This document shows positions 12,672-24,122 of a stretch of 64,000 bases of DNA, piece after piece (the stretch's first letter is position 1; each line of letters starts with the position of its first letter). The notes below the pieces were generated by a model. That model ran no database searches. It was not told the origin of the DNA and was given only the letters and a program-made list of their open reading frames with translations. The stretch covers positions 1 to 64,000 of the forward strand of contig DF237322.1 in NCBI GenBank assembly GCA_000708835.1, in the 5' to 3' direction. This stretch comes from Klebsormidium nitens. Taxonomy: Eukaryota > Streptophyta > Klebsormidiophyceae > Klebsormidiales > Klebsormidiaceae. The translations under genes were made by a program, and so were the position numbers.

Positions 12672-14223
12672 GGGGCAGTGTTGAAATGGCGACGTTTGCT
12701 CGCACCTGGACTCATATGTGAGCTATATCTGGTACAGCGTCTCCATGTGCAACGTACATGGGGAGTTCTTCAGCCTTTCTCAGTCCTTGTGTGCAGCAAT
12801 TTGCACTTCCTGTAGGGCAACTTATGCATTCTTGGGCTGGACCAGCATCTGCGGACTACTAGAGTGTTTGGATAGTACTGCCTCTGATCAACACTTAGCC
12901 GCTAGGTGTTACTGTAATAGTAGCAGTCACAAAAGAATGCGGGTACGTCCTTTAGATGTGCGGCAATCACGGTAAAGCCGCGTTCCATGGGCTGGACTAG
13001 CACCTAAATCAATACCAGGAAGATGAGCCTACATCATACCAATTCAACTTGGTTGCCGTGGTGTGTCAAGGAGGTCTAGCTTACTCCACTTGGAGTATCA
13101 AAGTTTCCTAGTCTTTCTTTGTCCCTACATGGCAGCATTGTGTGGGACAGCCACGTGACCTCAGTTTTGGACAAGACCAACACCTGTTATGTTTGATACA
13201 AAGGAACCAGGTTCTCAACCTGGTGACCGCAATGATGCCGTTCAACTACTTGCTCTTGTTGAAATTGCAACAATTGATTGCTGCGTGACAATCTTGATAT
13301 CAGCACTACTTTCAGCTGCTTGCAAGCTATTGAAATTGCCGGGCTCACTGCAGCCTATCACGTTCTTTGCGTTCACTATCAATCCCTGGGGTAATATAGT
13401 CTTATAAGATATCTGATATATCCCCAATTAGTTGAACGCTTATTTTATAATTTAAGCATACTATACTCTTTCGAGCTTTAGTAGAGCTAGCCCATGATGC
13501 ATGAGCACGCCATGAGTCGATTGATCAGACTGCAGACTGCGTGCAATTTGAGGACACATGATTGCGCCAATGTTATATTGTTATATACCCTCATGTGAAA
13601 GACTCCTTAAGCTACGACGTATATATTTGATATGGGAGGATATTGAAGGCCCCCGGGCAATGTGTCTCCGATCTTTAACAAACACCATCCGCTAGCCCTA
13701 TAAAACACGGCTGCAAGCAATCATTCGTAGTGGCTTATTGGTCCTGAAGACTGTCTGAATGTCTAAGATCGTTCAAAACCCCAGTCACTCGCCAGTAGCT
13801 CATCACATCAATGAGCGGGTTCTGAGCGTTATCAGCTGTTAACATTGCCATGAGAAGCCTACGGCCACGCTGGCTATGGCGTTACGGAGATAGGCCATCC
13901 TTGCAGTTGCTTGCAAAGGTCAAGGCATCGGGTAGGGCAGAATTGGCTCCTCGAACTAGGTAATAAAAAGCAGAATAGCTTGATCTCGGTCATTGACGGT
14001 CAATCTGCACGACTGTCTTTTCGTAACAATCAAACGACTTCTTATCTCAGCTGCAAAAGTTTGCTCTCTATGCCGGAAAGCAACGGTTGATATCTGCAAG
14101 CGATGAACATAATATAAGCATCAGTGAATCGGTCTCCGTTTCGTATTTGTTGGACCAAGCAAGGAGCTCGAAGAAGCTACACAATTAGAGCGGCCGCAAA
14201 TATTCATGAACAGGGCTCGGAAC
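12672..14223. other. Convergent intergenic spacer
   Basis: Lies between the 3' ends of the ABM-like gene and the coiled-coil gene. The short open frames have no recognisable product. The middle part (about 13400-13720) is AT-rich. Confidence 0.55.
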
Positions 14224-17200
14224 TTACGCGCGACTCAGGTTCGCCATGGCGTGCGTTACTTGGTTGTAGTCCGCCGACAAGCGCTCGCACTGCTCTGCTA
14301 ACTCTTCGGCCTTGGCCAGGGCCTGAGCCAACTGCTTCTGCACGTGGAGTAAGGCAAGGCCCGTTAGGAACCGTCGTGAACGGTTGTTACGAGGTTTCTC
14401 GACAAGGACGCCTAGGCTCGGAAAGGCTCAGGTGCCACCAGAAAAAGGAGGGTGCTCATTAATCCTAGAGCTACGCAAAGCGCTTGTTCCTACCTTAAGC
14501 TTCGCCTCCCGCGCCCTGGCTTCTTCCAGGTCCGAAGCTGGCACCATGCCTGCCTGACCCGGACTGTCCTGCACTTTGACGTCCTCGGCCGTGCTCCTCG
14601 CTTCTTCTGCCACCCGCTGCTCTTCTCGAAGCTGCCGCAGAGCTGCCCGCAGCTCCTGGTTCTGGCCGAGCAACTCATGCACCTGACCAAGTAATAAGCG
14701 CTTCAATATACGTGCAGAAGAGGAGCAAGCAGAGCAGTCGGTCCAGATAGCAGATACGGGTGGTGATATCAATCATCTTATACCGCTCCTTCGCTCGCAA
14801 GCGACTGAAAAAAACGAAAGTGGTGGGACGGGGCTCCGCTAAAGGCTGCAGCGTCAGCATCGTCTACGAACCTGCTGCTCCCAGCGTGCCGCAATCGCAG
14901 TATACTCGTTCAGGCCTGCGTGTAGGCCGGCGTTCTCTCCGAACAAGCGTTCTATCTCGAGCGACTGCGAGTCGATCTGCAGGCAGGAAGGCGAAACACA
15001 TTCGCGATCTCGACAAAGAAGCAATGTTCCACGATCATACATCGAACAGAGAGTGAGTGCAAACCGATAGAGAACAGAACAAAAGCAATACACGAAGGCG
15101 TCCACCGTCCACTCTCCGTTCGTATTTGCCCTTCGTTAAGAAAGATTATCTCTGTCCTGCTGCGGGGAACTGACCCACCTCGGTGAGGAGCTTTTGGCGG
15201 CCCTTCTCCTGCCGCTCCACCATCATGGCCAGCTCCTTGCACCGCCCTTCCAGCTTGCGCTTCTCGTCCACGAACCGAGCAGCCGCCAACTCCAACTCAG
15301 CGCGCTCCGCATCGTCGGTCGTGCTCCTGCTCTGCTGCAACAGAAAGGGCCTTCATCGAAACACAGCCAAGTGAATTCACAAGTACGTTCGCGTCATGGA
15401 CTTCTAAGAAACGTCTCGATTGCAATGGAATCCCCAGAGTGACAGTACAGAAACTTACTGCCTTGACCGAGGAGTCGGAGTAGCTGTGATGGGCTGATCA
15501 AGCACGACGTGCTTACGGATGGTGCACGGCAGCCTTACCTCGGGGGTTCGTGGGGCAAGAAACTCGGCTTTTGACTCCGCTTCTCGCCTTGCTTCGGCCG
15601 CTTCTAGCCTTGCTTCCGCTGTCGCTTCCTCAGCTGCTGTGGCCCGAGCCTGGCTGGCTCCGAGCTGCTGCCGAAGCTCCTGCGAGAGAGACGACAAGGA
15701 TTAGGGAACAACGACTTGCATTTGCAGTCAACAACGACATCCAGCACCTCACGGGTCGACCACAAGTTAAACTTGCAAAGCACCGAGGAGGCACTCTGGT
15801 CACGTCAATATAAGGGCGACGAATGATAATATTGAGGCATCTTTGATGCAAAAACACCATTGAAGAAGGCAAGAGGTTCTTGCGCCTTTACCTGCAGCTT
15901 GTCCCTAGTCTGGGTAAGGACATGCTCTAACTCGTCCTTTTCCGAAGTAACTTCGGCGAGTCGAGAGGAGAGAACCGCTTGCCTCTGCCTCTCAACTGCG
16001 ACGCTCTGCTGGGAGCTTTGGAGCTCAGTAAGCGTCATCTGAAGAAAAAGGAGTAGTGTCACTTTCGTGTCATTATGGATTCAGGCCTCACGTTTCTTTA
16101 CGGGATGCAGAAGAAAGGGGAAGGTATGGACAAGCTCAACCTGTCTGCGCCAGATTCCGGCACCCCTTATTTGCTCAGGTGAAGTAGCCTCTTACCTGCA
16201 GCTCTGCTCTTGCTTTGTCCAACTCGTTCTCCGCAAGCGGAATCTCCTGGCTGGGTCGCCGCACATGGCCGTGTGATAGGGCCTCCAGCCGCTCCACTTC
16301 AGCACGCAGAGCGGCGGTGTCCTCCTCTGCGCGGTATTGCTCCTCCTCTGCTTCCTGAAGCCGGCGTCGGGCCACCCGCAGCTGCGCTGCAAAATCTTCC
16401 TACAAAAAAGGCAGGAATAGATAGCATCTCAAAGCTGATGAACGCTGGTCAGCCGATTGATCGAATCGCTCCCAGTCCTTGCTCATGTGTTATTTCGATG
16501 CGTACTTCAATGATTGTATCACACCCAGACACACCCTGACTCTGGAAAGGAAACACTTACTTTGGCAGCAATGGCTGCGTTTCTCTCCCCAGTGATTGTC
16601 TCGATGTTTCTCCTCAAGGAGGAAGCGAGCTCCTCCGCCTGCAGAGAAGACAAAGAGGAGGAACAAATCAGGGTGGAATGTCCCTGCACCTAGCTTATTT
16701 CATCCTCCTTATGGACACAACAATATGAGGCAGGCTATCTAGCAGAGTATATACCAACAACTTCCATGCTTTACTGAACGCAGCTTCAGCCTGTCAACGG
16801 GTCATGACTCCATGTCTCCCTACCTTCCGTCTCTCTCTCTCCACTCGTTCAAGCTGGCTCTTTATTGAGCCAGTATTCTTCTCAACTTGCTGAACCTGGA
16901 CAAAACAGGTGGGTCATACGAGGTGAATTCAATCTCATATGGATCTGCTTCTACGATCCTGGCTGCGTTGGTACTGTTCTTTCAAGTAGACCACAAGTCA
17001 AACGGATTGCAACAACATGTAAGGCAAGGCATACATTATCAACATTCCTGTAGTCTCACTAAGAATGTGACTAGCAGTGCCGGCGTGTGACTTCCCTGGA
17101 CTCTTAGAATGAACACATTTGCATGACCCCATTGGCCAGGTGCTGTGCTATTAGCCGAGTAGTGCATACCTGAGTCTGCAGAAGAGCCTTCTCTGTCTGC

Positions 17201-18070
17201 TCTCGGAGGAGCTCAGCTTGCAAGCGCCCAGTTTCGGATCGCAAAGTGTTGATCTCATTCTGAAGTCAAATGGTGACATATATGAGTACAATGAACGGAG
17301 GTCAGGAAATCTTCCACCGCAGCTTACTAGTTCGGTGTTTGTGTCCTAGCTTTTAGATGCGCCATGCTTCAGCATTGCCTACTTGTATTCTTGCAGCTGA
17401 AGCGACAGATACTTCTGGTTAAGAAGAAGCAGGACGGAGCATCGCAAAACCCTTTGAAGCAATGCATGGACGGTCAACAATCACCTCAAGGGCTCTTCTC
17501 CAAATGTTTGGATCTGGTCTGGCCTCCTCGTCTGTGGCTCCATTCTCATCCTCCTGGACTGGTGCAGCGGCATGTGCTGACTTATCCTTCTTCTTCCTGA
17601 ACTCTTCTAGCTGCATGATCCATGCAAGAGTACATGTAAGTAGAAGAACTTCAAAGATTAAATTGCTGCCGCTTGAAGCGGTCAGTAGCCAGCCGCCAGT
17701 GCGCAAGGAGTGAAAACTACATGGAGGACAGCGCTGATCAAGGTTCTACCGCACTCTGAATCAGCATAGCGCTATCAGCAATGACACATCATGTCTGAAC
17801 AACAGATAAGTACACATGGCCCTACAAAATGCTCTAACCTCCTGGTCTAGGGCTTTGCAAACATGCCAAAGATGGCGCAGCGCCCTGGAGCACAGCAAGT
17901 GTATATCCCCTTACCTTCCTTTTGCCCGCAGCTGCCAAATCTTGCTTCTTCATCCTGGTGGTGGTGCACTGGTCGCAGTGGTGGATCCGAAGCTCCCACC
18001 CTGCACCGCCACTGCGCCCAAGTAGCGGACGCCGGCGACCTCCCTCAGTGTCACGGCTGAAAACATCCAT
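14224..18070 (-). CDS. Coiled-coil protein with BLISTER-like N-terminal motif
   Basis: Twelve exons (18070-17915, 17610-17485, 17259-17170, 16895-16824, 16638-16561, 16399-16196, 16038-15892, 15679-15539, 15334-15179, 14976-14872, 14682-14494, 14337-14224) join to 525 aa. A short N-terminal head leads to KKQDLAAAGKRKLEEFRKKK. This resembles the basic start of plant BLISTER-type coiled-coil proteins, known in Arabidopsis as partners of Polycomb CLF and of stress signalling. Nearly everything after the head is heptad-like coiled coil rich in E, A, L, R and Q, with a short acidic linker (about residues 65-85). All twelve exon lengths are multiples of three and every intron is phase 0. The stop TAA overlaps a perfect donor (GC/GTAAGT), so an additional 3' exon is possible. 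A golgin or other scaffold cannot be excluded, because coiled coil hides homology. Confidence 0.75.
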
Positions 18071-18802
18071 GAGCCCCGGGCCGAGACTCAGAGCTGAACC
18101 CTAGAAACGGCTAGCTCAGGCTGCAACTAGAGCGGGGGCAAGTTGCTTCAAGCAGTTCAAGTTGAATGCGTGCCATCACGAAGTTTGGCGCGAAGTTTTC
18201 GAAACATGGGGACGATCAACTTGCAAAGAAGGCGCAACATTTTGATATGCCGCATTCAGCTGCATCTTCATTCTGTCACTGTCAATTGCAGCGCCATAAG
18301 TGGTGCAGAAGCGAGGAGTCGGGCAAGAGGGGACCTCTTGGCAATTGCAGTTGCAGATAGGTACAGTTCCGATTAGAGCGGCGCAAACAGAATCAACTTC
18401 AATACAGCATCCCGACCGAAAAAGAGTAGTTCGTGTGATTGTTCAAAGAGACTTGGTGGTGGGTGCATTCTGCAGCACAGGCGAGCATCGCAAATTTGAG
18501 GATCTCATTCTGCGCTGAGGTGGCAAGTTGCCGAAAGCAAGCAATTTGACCAAAACTAGCCTATCTGATATAGCAGCTCCAGTCAGTGTAGGTTGTAATC
18601 AGCAAGAATCTAGAAAATCACAGCGCCAATCGCAAGCCAAAGGTCTTCGCAAGTTACCTGTCGTGGGGCCAAATAGCACAAGCAATTACCCAACCTTTTG
18701 GACCCATTTCTGCGTCGCTCTAGCCTAGAGTCAGCTTCTCAGCGCTATTGGGGTCAATCTGGTAATTTTGAACCCATGCTGTTGATGGCGCAGTGAGGGG
18801 AG
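18071..18802. promoter_or_regulatory. Divergent intergenic region, coiled-coil gene / MinD
   Basis: About 730 bp between divergent start codons. It presumably contains both promoters and 5' UTRs. I see no further gene and no motif I would assign. Confidence 0.4.
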
Positions 18803-20005
18803 ATGATGGCAACCAGTGCCTCCCCTGTGCGGTCCAGCTTGCTCTGCGGGGGACTCCAATGGGCAGATCGCACCAGCCGTTCAGACTGTGTGGGAGACCG
18901 GGCAGGAAATTGCTTTGAAAATTTACCATCAAGTTCGGCTAAGACCAATGAGATTTGGGCACCACCACTCAGGCAACTGCGCTTTCAATGTACTTTACAA
19001 GGGAACACATGTCGGCCAAGCACACAACTTTTGAGCCATCGAATCCCTCTGGCACCCCCCCAATTACCGCGCAAACAGAGGTGTGTGCGCCAATGCGTAG
19101 CCAGGGGTGGCGCATCCTCCGCAGAGCCTGCTGCCCTAGCGGGCAAGACTGCGGCTGGATCGCACACGCGGGTCGTGGTCATTACTTCTGGGAAGGGCGG
19201 GGTCGGGAAGACGACCGCGACTGCGAATGTGGGCATGTGCCTGGCGCGCATGGGCAAGGAGGTGATCCTGATTGACGCAGATGTGGGACTGCGCAACCTG
19301 GACCTGCTGCTTGGGCTGGAGAACCGCGTTCTGTACACGGCCATGGAGGTGCTCGCGGGGGAGTGCCGGCTGGAGCAAGCGCTCGTGCGCGACAAGCGCT
19401 GGCCCAACCTGAGCATCCTGTGCTGCTCCAAGAACCGCCAGCGCTTCCACCTCTCCCAGGACCACATGCGCATGATCGTAGACAGCCTGCGCGCGCGGGG
19501 GCCTGACTTCATCCTCATCGACTGCCCCGCCGGGATTGACGTTGGGTTCCAGAATGCGGTGGCGCCGGCGGAGGAGGCCATCATCGTGACCACGCCCGAC
19601 ATCACGGCCATCCGCGATGCGGACCGCGTGGTGGGCCTGCTGGAGGCGTACGGGTACCGCGCGATCAAGCTGATGGTGAACAAGGTGCGCGAGGACATGA
19701 TCGTGGAGGACAAGATGATGAGCGTGGAGGACGTGCAGGAGATGCTGTGCATCCCCTTCCTGGGGGCCATTCCCGAAGACAAGGAGGTCATTGTGTCCAC
19801 GAACCGCGGGGAGCCCCTCGTGCTACGCCGCTGGCTCACGCTATCAGGCAAGGCGTTTGAGGAGACCACGCGCAACCTAGTCAAGGGGGATGATGGGGAT
19901 GCGGGGGCGCAGCAAGGTGAGCAAAGGCCTTCGTCTAGTCACTCCTTGGGTCCAGGCTTACCATGTCGGTGCGCAGGGCATGGGGAGGCGCCTAAGAGGC
20001 GTTGA
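18803..20005 (+). CDS. minD: Plastid division-site ATPase MinD (nucleus-encoded)
   Basis: ParA/MinD-family ATPase that places the plastid FtsZ ring. About 120 N-terminal residues, rich in S, T, R and C and poor in acidic residues, look like a chloroplast transit peptide. The core follows: deviant Walker A SGKGGVGKTT (129-138), LIDADVGLRNLDLLLG, LIDCPAG (Walker B/switch II), VTTPDITAIRDADRVVGLL and the MinD-typical VNKVREDMI. The core is uninterrupted by introns. The C-terminal amphipathic membrane-targeting helix of MinD (GFFSFFG/GFLKRLFG type) is missing. After LSGKAFEETTRNLVKGDDGDAG the frame either runs on to a stop at 20003-20005 with an unrelated Pro/Ser/Arg tail, or is spliced at a strong donor after 19916 (CAAG/GTGAGC) into the downstream transporter. 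The start is one of two adjacent ATGs (18803, 18806). Confidence 0.94.
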   Translation: MMATSASPVRSSLLCGGLQWADRTSRSDCVGDRAGNCFENLPSSSAKTNEIWAPPLRQLRFQCTLQGNTCRPSTQLLSHRIPLAPPQLPRKQRCVRQCVARGGASSAEPAALAGKTAAGSHTRVVVITSGKGGVGKTTATANVGMCLARMGKEVILIDADVGLRNLDLLLGLENRVLYTAMEVLAGECRLEQALVRDKRWPNLSILCCSKNRQRFHLSQDHMRMIVDSLRARGPDFILIDCPAGIDVGFQNAVAPAEEAIIVTTPDITAIRDADRVVGLLEAYGYRAIKLMVNKVREDMIVEDKMMSVEDVQEMLCIPFLGAIPEDKEVIVSTNRGEPLVLRRWLTLSGKAFEETTRNLVKGDDGDAGAQQGEQRPSSSHSLGPGLPCRCAGHGEAPKRR

Positions 20006-20229
20006 CGACCGTTGACTGTTCATAGCAATGGGGGCTTGTGAACTATGAAACTCAAGCTGTGCTCTCCTGCTTTCTACCGACAGAGTGAAAGACTCTGAAA
20101 TGCAAGGCTGATCGGAGCTGCAAATCTTTGCACAATGCGGTGCACATGGGGTCTCAGGAAACCATGAGCGCAACTTTGCAGACCAAGGGCGGTCCAGATC
20201 TCGAGGCCTTTCCGTTTTCCTGCCCGCAG

Positions 20230-22652
20230 CGCTGTCCCCTGTGTCCGTGAGCAGCCCCGGGTCCCTCTGGGCTGCGGTGGGCCTAGTGATGGGCACCGCT
20301 GTCGGTCCCGGCATCCTGGGCCTGCCCGCTGCCGCGCTGCCGGCGGGGCTCGTCCCATCCACGGTGGCCATTGTGGCGGCCTGGGCGTATGTGGTGGCCA
20401 GCGTGCTTCTGGTGGCGGAGGCAACCATCCAGGTCATGCAGGAGACGGGGGCCAAAGAGGTGGGCGCTCGTGGGCATTCACAGAGTGACACTACGGTGCT
20501 CACCATTCTGGTGCGAAATCTTGAAGCCTGCAATTACCCGGTGTGGGCATAACTGCATCGCCCAAGTTAGCGATCCGGTAGGATTGGTGTCAAAAGGCGG
20601 TTTGAAAGGGCACCAACATTCTTCACAATCGTCCTGGATGCTTGGAGCACGCGCGAAGGCCAAGCATCATCTTCCTCTGCTTGTCACCACTGCACATGGC
20701 CCTTTGTGTGGAGCCTATTTTGTGTCCTCAGCTAGGGGAAGCGTGCTGACTACACCCCGTGCCTGGTGCTGCAGGTCAGTTTCACCGGCCTGGCCTCGCG
20801 CTCGTTCGGTCCCGTGGGGGGCCAGGTGGTGGCCGTGGTGTACGCTGCCCTCAACTACTCGCTCCTGGTGGCCTGCATCGCGGGCCTGGGGGAGATTGTG
20901 GGCAAGGTTCTAGGCTTGCCCCCAGCAATCGGCTGCGCCGCCTCAACAGGTCAGCGAGCTAGAGCCCTCCACCGTAGACAGCTGTAACGGGTTGGCTTTT
21001 GCACTCCGTTTCTCGTCTCAATGACGAGGACGAGGCTACCTCTGAGTGCTGCCAGAATGTACGTGACGAGAGTCGGTCGCTCAAAACCGCAATCCTGAGA
21101 TAACACGGACAGTTCCTGAACCTGTTCTTGCCAAGTCGGTGAAGTCGTACACAGGGGATGCAACTGGCTGGACAATCTGATCCGAAGGTGCAAAGTCGTT
21201 TGGCCCTCCCGCCGCTCCTCACCTTGCCGGCCTCTCGTGCAGCCCTGGTGGGCGGCGCCGTGCTGGCCGCCCCCTTCCCCGTGCTGGACCTCTCCAACCG
21301 GGGCCTGTGCGCACTCATGCTCCTCTCCCTGGCCGCGCTCACCTCCTTCGGGCTGCCCCACGTGGCCCTGGGCCCCGCCCTGCAGCGCACCGCGTGGCGC
21401 GAGGTGCTGCCTGCGGTCCCGGTCATGGTCCTCACGCTGGGCTTCCACGTCATCACGCCCCTCATCTGCAGCGTGCTGGGCGGCCGCCCCGCCAAGATCC
21501 GGCAGGCCATCCTGGTTGGAGGGGCTGTCCCGCTGGCCATGGTCCTCGCCTGGAACACCATCGTGCTCGGGCTCGCCAAGCAGGTGGGCATCGGGCTCGT
21601 GCTCGGGCAGCCAAGGAGTGACGGGGCCGCCGAGCGTCAACGAAGAGCTTGAGTTCCTATTTGCGGACCCGGATATTGGATTTGAGGCTTCGGTGCGATT
21701 TGAGAAATCTGCCCAAGCTGTTCTTGTAAGGACAAGGGCGATCGACTAGTCGCGTTCGCTGGAAAAAATACCGAACAGAAGGGGTTAACAAAGCGTCTGG
21801 TTCGACGTCACTTCTGATGATGGTTCTCGCGACATCCGTGGTCCTCTTCGTCCGCTCTTCACTCACGGGCATGTCTTTCTGTGCTCTTGCCAGGCCTCCG
21901 CCAGCGCCAGCATCGACCCGATCGCCCTCCTCTTCTCCCTGCGCAACTCCGCGGCCCCGGCGGTCCAGGCATTCGCCTTTGCGGCGCTGGGCACCACTCT
22001 GATCGGTTACTCCCTCAGCTTCCCCCGCCAGCTGGCAGACACGGCCGCCATGCTGACTGGCAGGGACCCCACCCAAACTGGGCCCCCACCGCAACTAGGC
22101 GGGGGGCCGCTCAGCCTTGAGGGATCCCTCAACGATGACGTTGCACCGGCCGTCGAGGAGGCGGCTCCGGGGCGGACGGGACCCGTTGCTCTGCTGCTGA
22201 CGTTGCTGCCGCCGCTGCTGGTGGCCGCAACGGTGCCGGCCGCCTTCGCATCGGCAGTGCAGTTTGCAAGCATCTATGCAAACTGCTTCTTGTTCGGGGT
22301 GATCCCCCCGCTCATGGCGTGGCAGCTCCGGAAAGCGGCTGGGGACAGGTGAGATCACACCAGAATTGCTGTGCCCTGCTGATACCCGCCTTAGTAAGTC
22401 GTAGCTAGTGCCCAACGGGAAGATGACCCACCGTCAGATCAATTCGTGCTTCGTGGTCAGCTGACGTTTGGGTTTCTTTAGAAAGGCCGTTCGCCCGAAT
22501 GTCTCATTGATGCATGTCTCATACAACCCTGCAGCGCTGATGGCGAGCGCCCCCGCTCCAAGGTGGAGACACTACTGCCGGGGGGAGCTCCCGTGCTGGC
22601 GGCCCTTCTAGTGGTCGCCCTAATACTGGGGGTGTTCCCACCACGGCGATAG
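20230..22652 (+). CDS. Tryptophan/tyrosine permease-family transporter, possibly MinD-fused
   Basis: Member of the aromatic amino-acid permease family (TyrP/Mtr type), which plants carry as plastid-targeted proteins. Exons 20230-20459, 20775-20949, 21243-21583, 21894-22348 and 22535-22652 encode about 439 residues with roughly eleven membrane segments. The first segment has the family signature GLVMGTAVGPGILGLPAAALP followed by PSTVAIVAAW and SVLLVAEAT. Later parts include GLASRSFGPVGG, LRNSAAPAVQAFAFAALGTT and a last hydrophobic segment ending GVFPPRR. The first exon has no ATG in frame: open sequence runs back to a stop at 20109-20111 without one. Acceptor CAG at 20227-20229 joins phase-1 donor 19916 of MinD exactly in frame, giving 811 codons in total. 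A weak alternative is a mini-exon from ATG 20028 with donor at 20038. Substrate specificity is inferred from the family only. Confidence 0.88.
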
Positions 22653-24122
22653 CGGGACACACGTTGCGAGGTGGAGGGGCCAACTCGTTGCATGTCAAGC
22701 GGATGACAAGGGTGCAACAAAGAGATTGGAACGGTATGATGGTGTGTTTGGTGTGCGGCCGAAGTTGAGTTTTGTGAGTTCCGCAGAGTTCGAGGATCAT
22801 TCTGCTTTGCACCACCTGGATTACTTTGCATATCTTGGGTCCGCGGTCCACTCTCCTGAAGGCAACATTGGGTTTCGGCGAATATGAGTCAACAAGTGTC
22901 GTGATGCTACAAGCAATCCGAGTCGATGTGAAGAGTCCGATCTTGAAATGCTCATTCAAAGACACGGGTCTTCAATTCTGATTTTGCCTTGTTGAGCACA
23001 TATTGCATGCATGATGGAAAAGCATCACCCTTGAACAGCGTGCATGCCAAGAGTGGTTGCGGCTAGATCCCATGCGTAAGACATTTGTGCTCTTATATAC
23101 AGCCCTAAAGTTTCTCCATATGAATCGACTAGCCTACATGTGAGGATGTTGGTGACATTTCTCAAGCTTGAGGTTCCCAGGAGGGGATCCGATGTAGTCC
23201 CGCGGCCTTGATTTGAACTTCTGCAGGAGCCGAACCTTGACGTGCTAGCTTTAAGCTCTATTTGAGGCCATCTAGCTCTAACCGGCTAGGTTCATGATCC
23301 GGCCGCGTGAACTATACTGTAGCCAACTACATGCACATGAGGATCGCGAGACTGCAAGAAGATCGGATGGGGCGACATTCTGCTTCACGTGCTGTTTGGT
23401 GAACTTTAATAGTACGGTATCCATGACATGAATGATACATGCGAGCTGGCATATGTGCACAACGGGCAAGCTGGTTGCACCTGGAGATTTAATGAATTCA
23501 GGGTTTTCTCGAATACCCTGAGCAGCAACCGTCTCGAGCAGTACATGATGGCGTTTGCTCAATAGCTAGATGCATTGAACGAACTGACCTGTTAAAAGGG
23601 GAGTTTGATTACGCGTAATCACCCGGACGGTAGAGGGTCGCGGCAGCCGTCGGTCACAATCTGTCAAGCCGCGGACCGTCGATCTGAGGGCGCGAGAGTG
23701 AATCGACGGAGTGACCTGGAGCTTCCGATTCAGCGACCGGTCGAAGTTATCGAGCAACAGCGTACGGCAGATTGCAAACGCACCGAGTCCGAGAGGAGAG
23801 CCACGGCCAAATATCAGATCGCTGTGAACTTCATGGGACCAGCGCCGCAGAGCGCCTGAAAGTCCGGGTCGTACACCATTTAGGTTCCTAGGTCCATGGA
23901 TTGAATCTTAGAGTGTAACGAGTGCACTTCGTGGGAAAGCACTGTGAATCGATGTGCGCCAATCTGCGGGGTACACAAAAAGGACGTAAAAGAAACGTGT
24001 TGAGCCGAGAATCGATCCGCGGCTTTTGGACATGCGGGACTGCACTCTGCGACTATGCTAACCCGGAATCCCCGGGCACTATCTAGTCTTGGGAAAAGGG
24101 GTCTTATAGGGGCACGCCCTGT
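22653..24122. other. Intergenic spacer, no protein gene seen
   Basis: No coding exon recognised. The right part contains a degenerate tRNA-like stretch (about 24000-24070, minus strand) just before an inverted-repeat element. Confidence 0.5.
24002..24070 (-). pseudogene. Degenerate tRNA-like / Pol III promoter-like sequence
   Basis: On the minus strand, a box-A-like TAGCATAGTCGC (complement of 24049-24060) and a box-B-like GGATCGATTCT (complement of 24008-24018) are spaced 30 nt apart, as in tRNA genes. The acceptor and T stems do not pair, so it is not a functional tRNA. It could be a tRNA pseudogene or the head of a SINE. Confidence 0.3.

Noticed and set aside
15440-15500. Extra coiled-coil exon ending at a GTAAGT donor (minus strand, about 15464)
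   Set aside because: Possible exons of 25, 32 or 35 nt all break the frame between two phase-0 exons.
18985-19884. 299-codon minus-strand open frame
   Set aside because: Antisense to the conserved MinD coding exon; arginine- and serine-rich shadow without domain signal.
18803-20005. MinD as bacterial or plastid-genome contamination
   Set aside because: Long transit-like leader, neighbours with spliceosomal introns on both sides and matching base composition indicate a nuclear gene.
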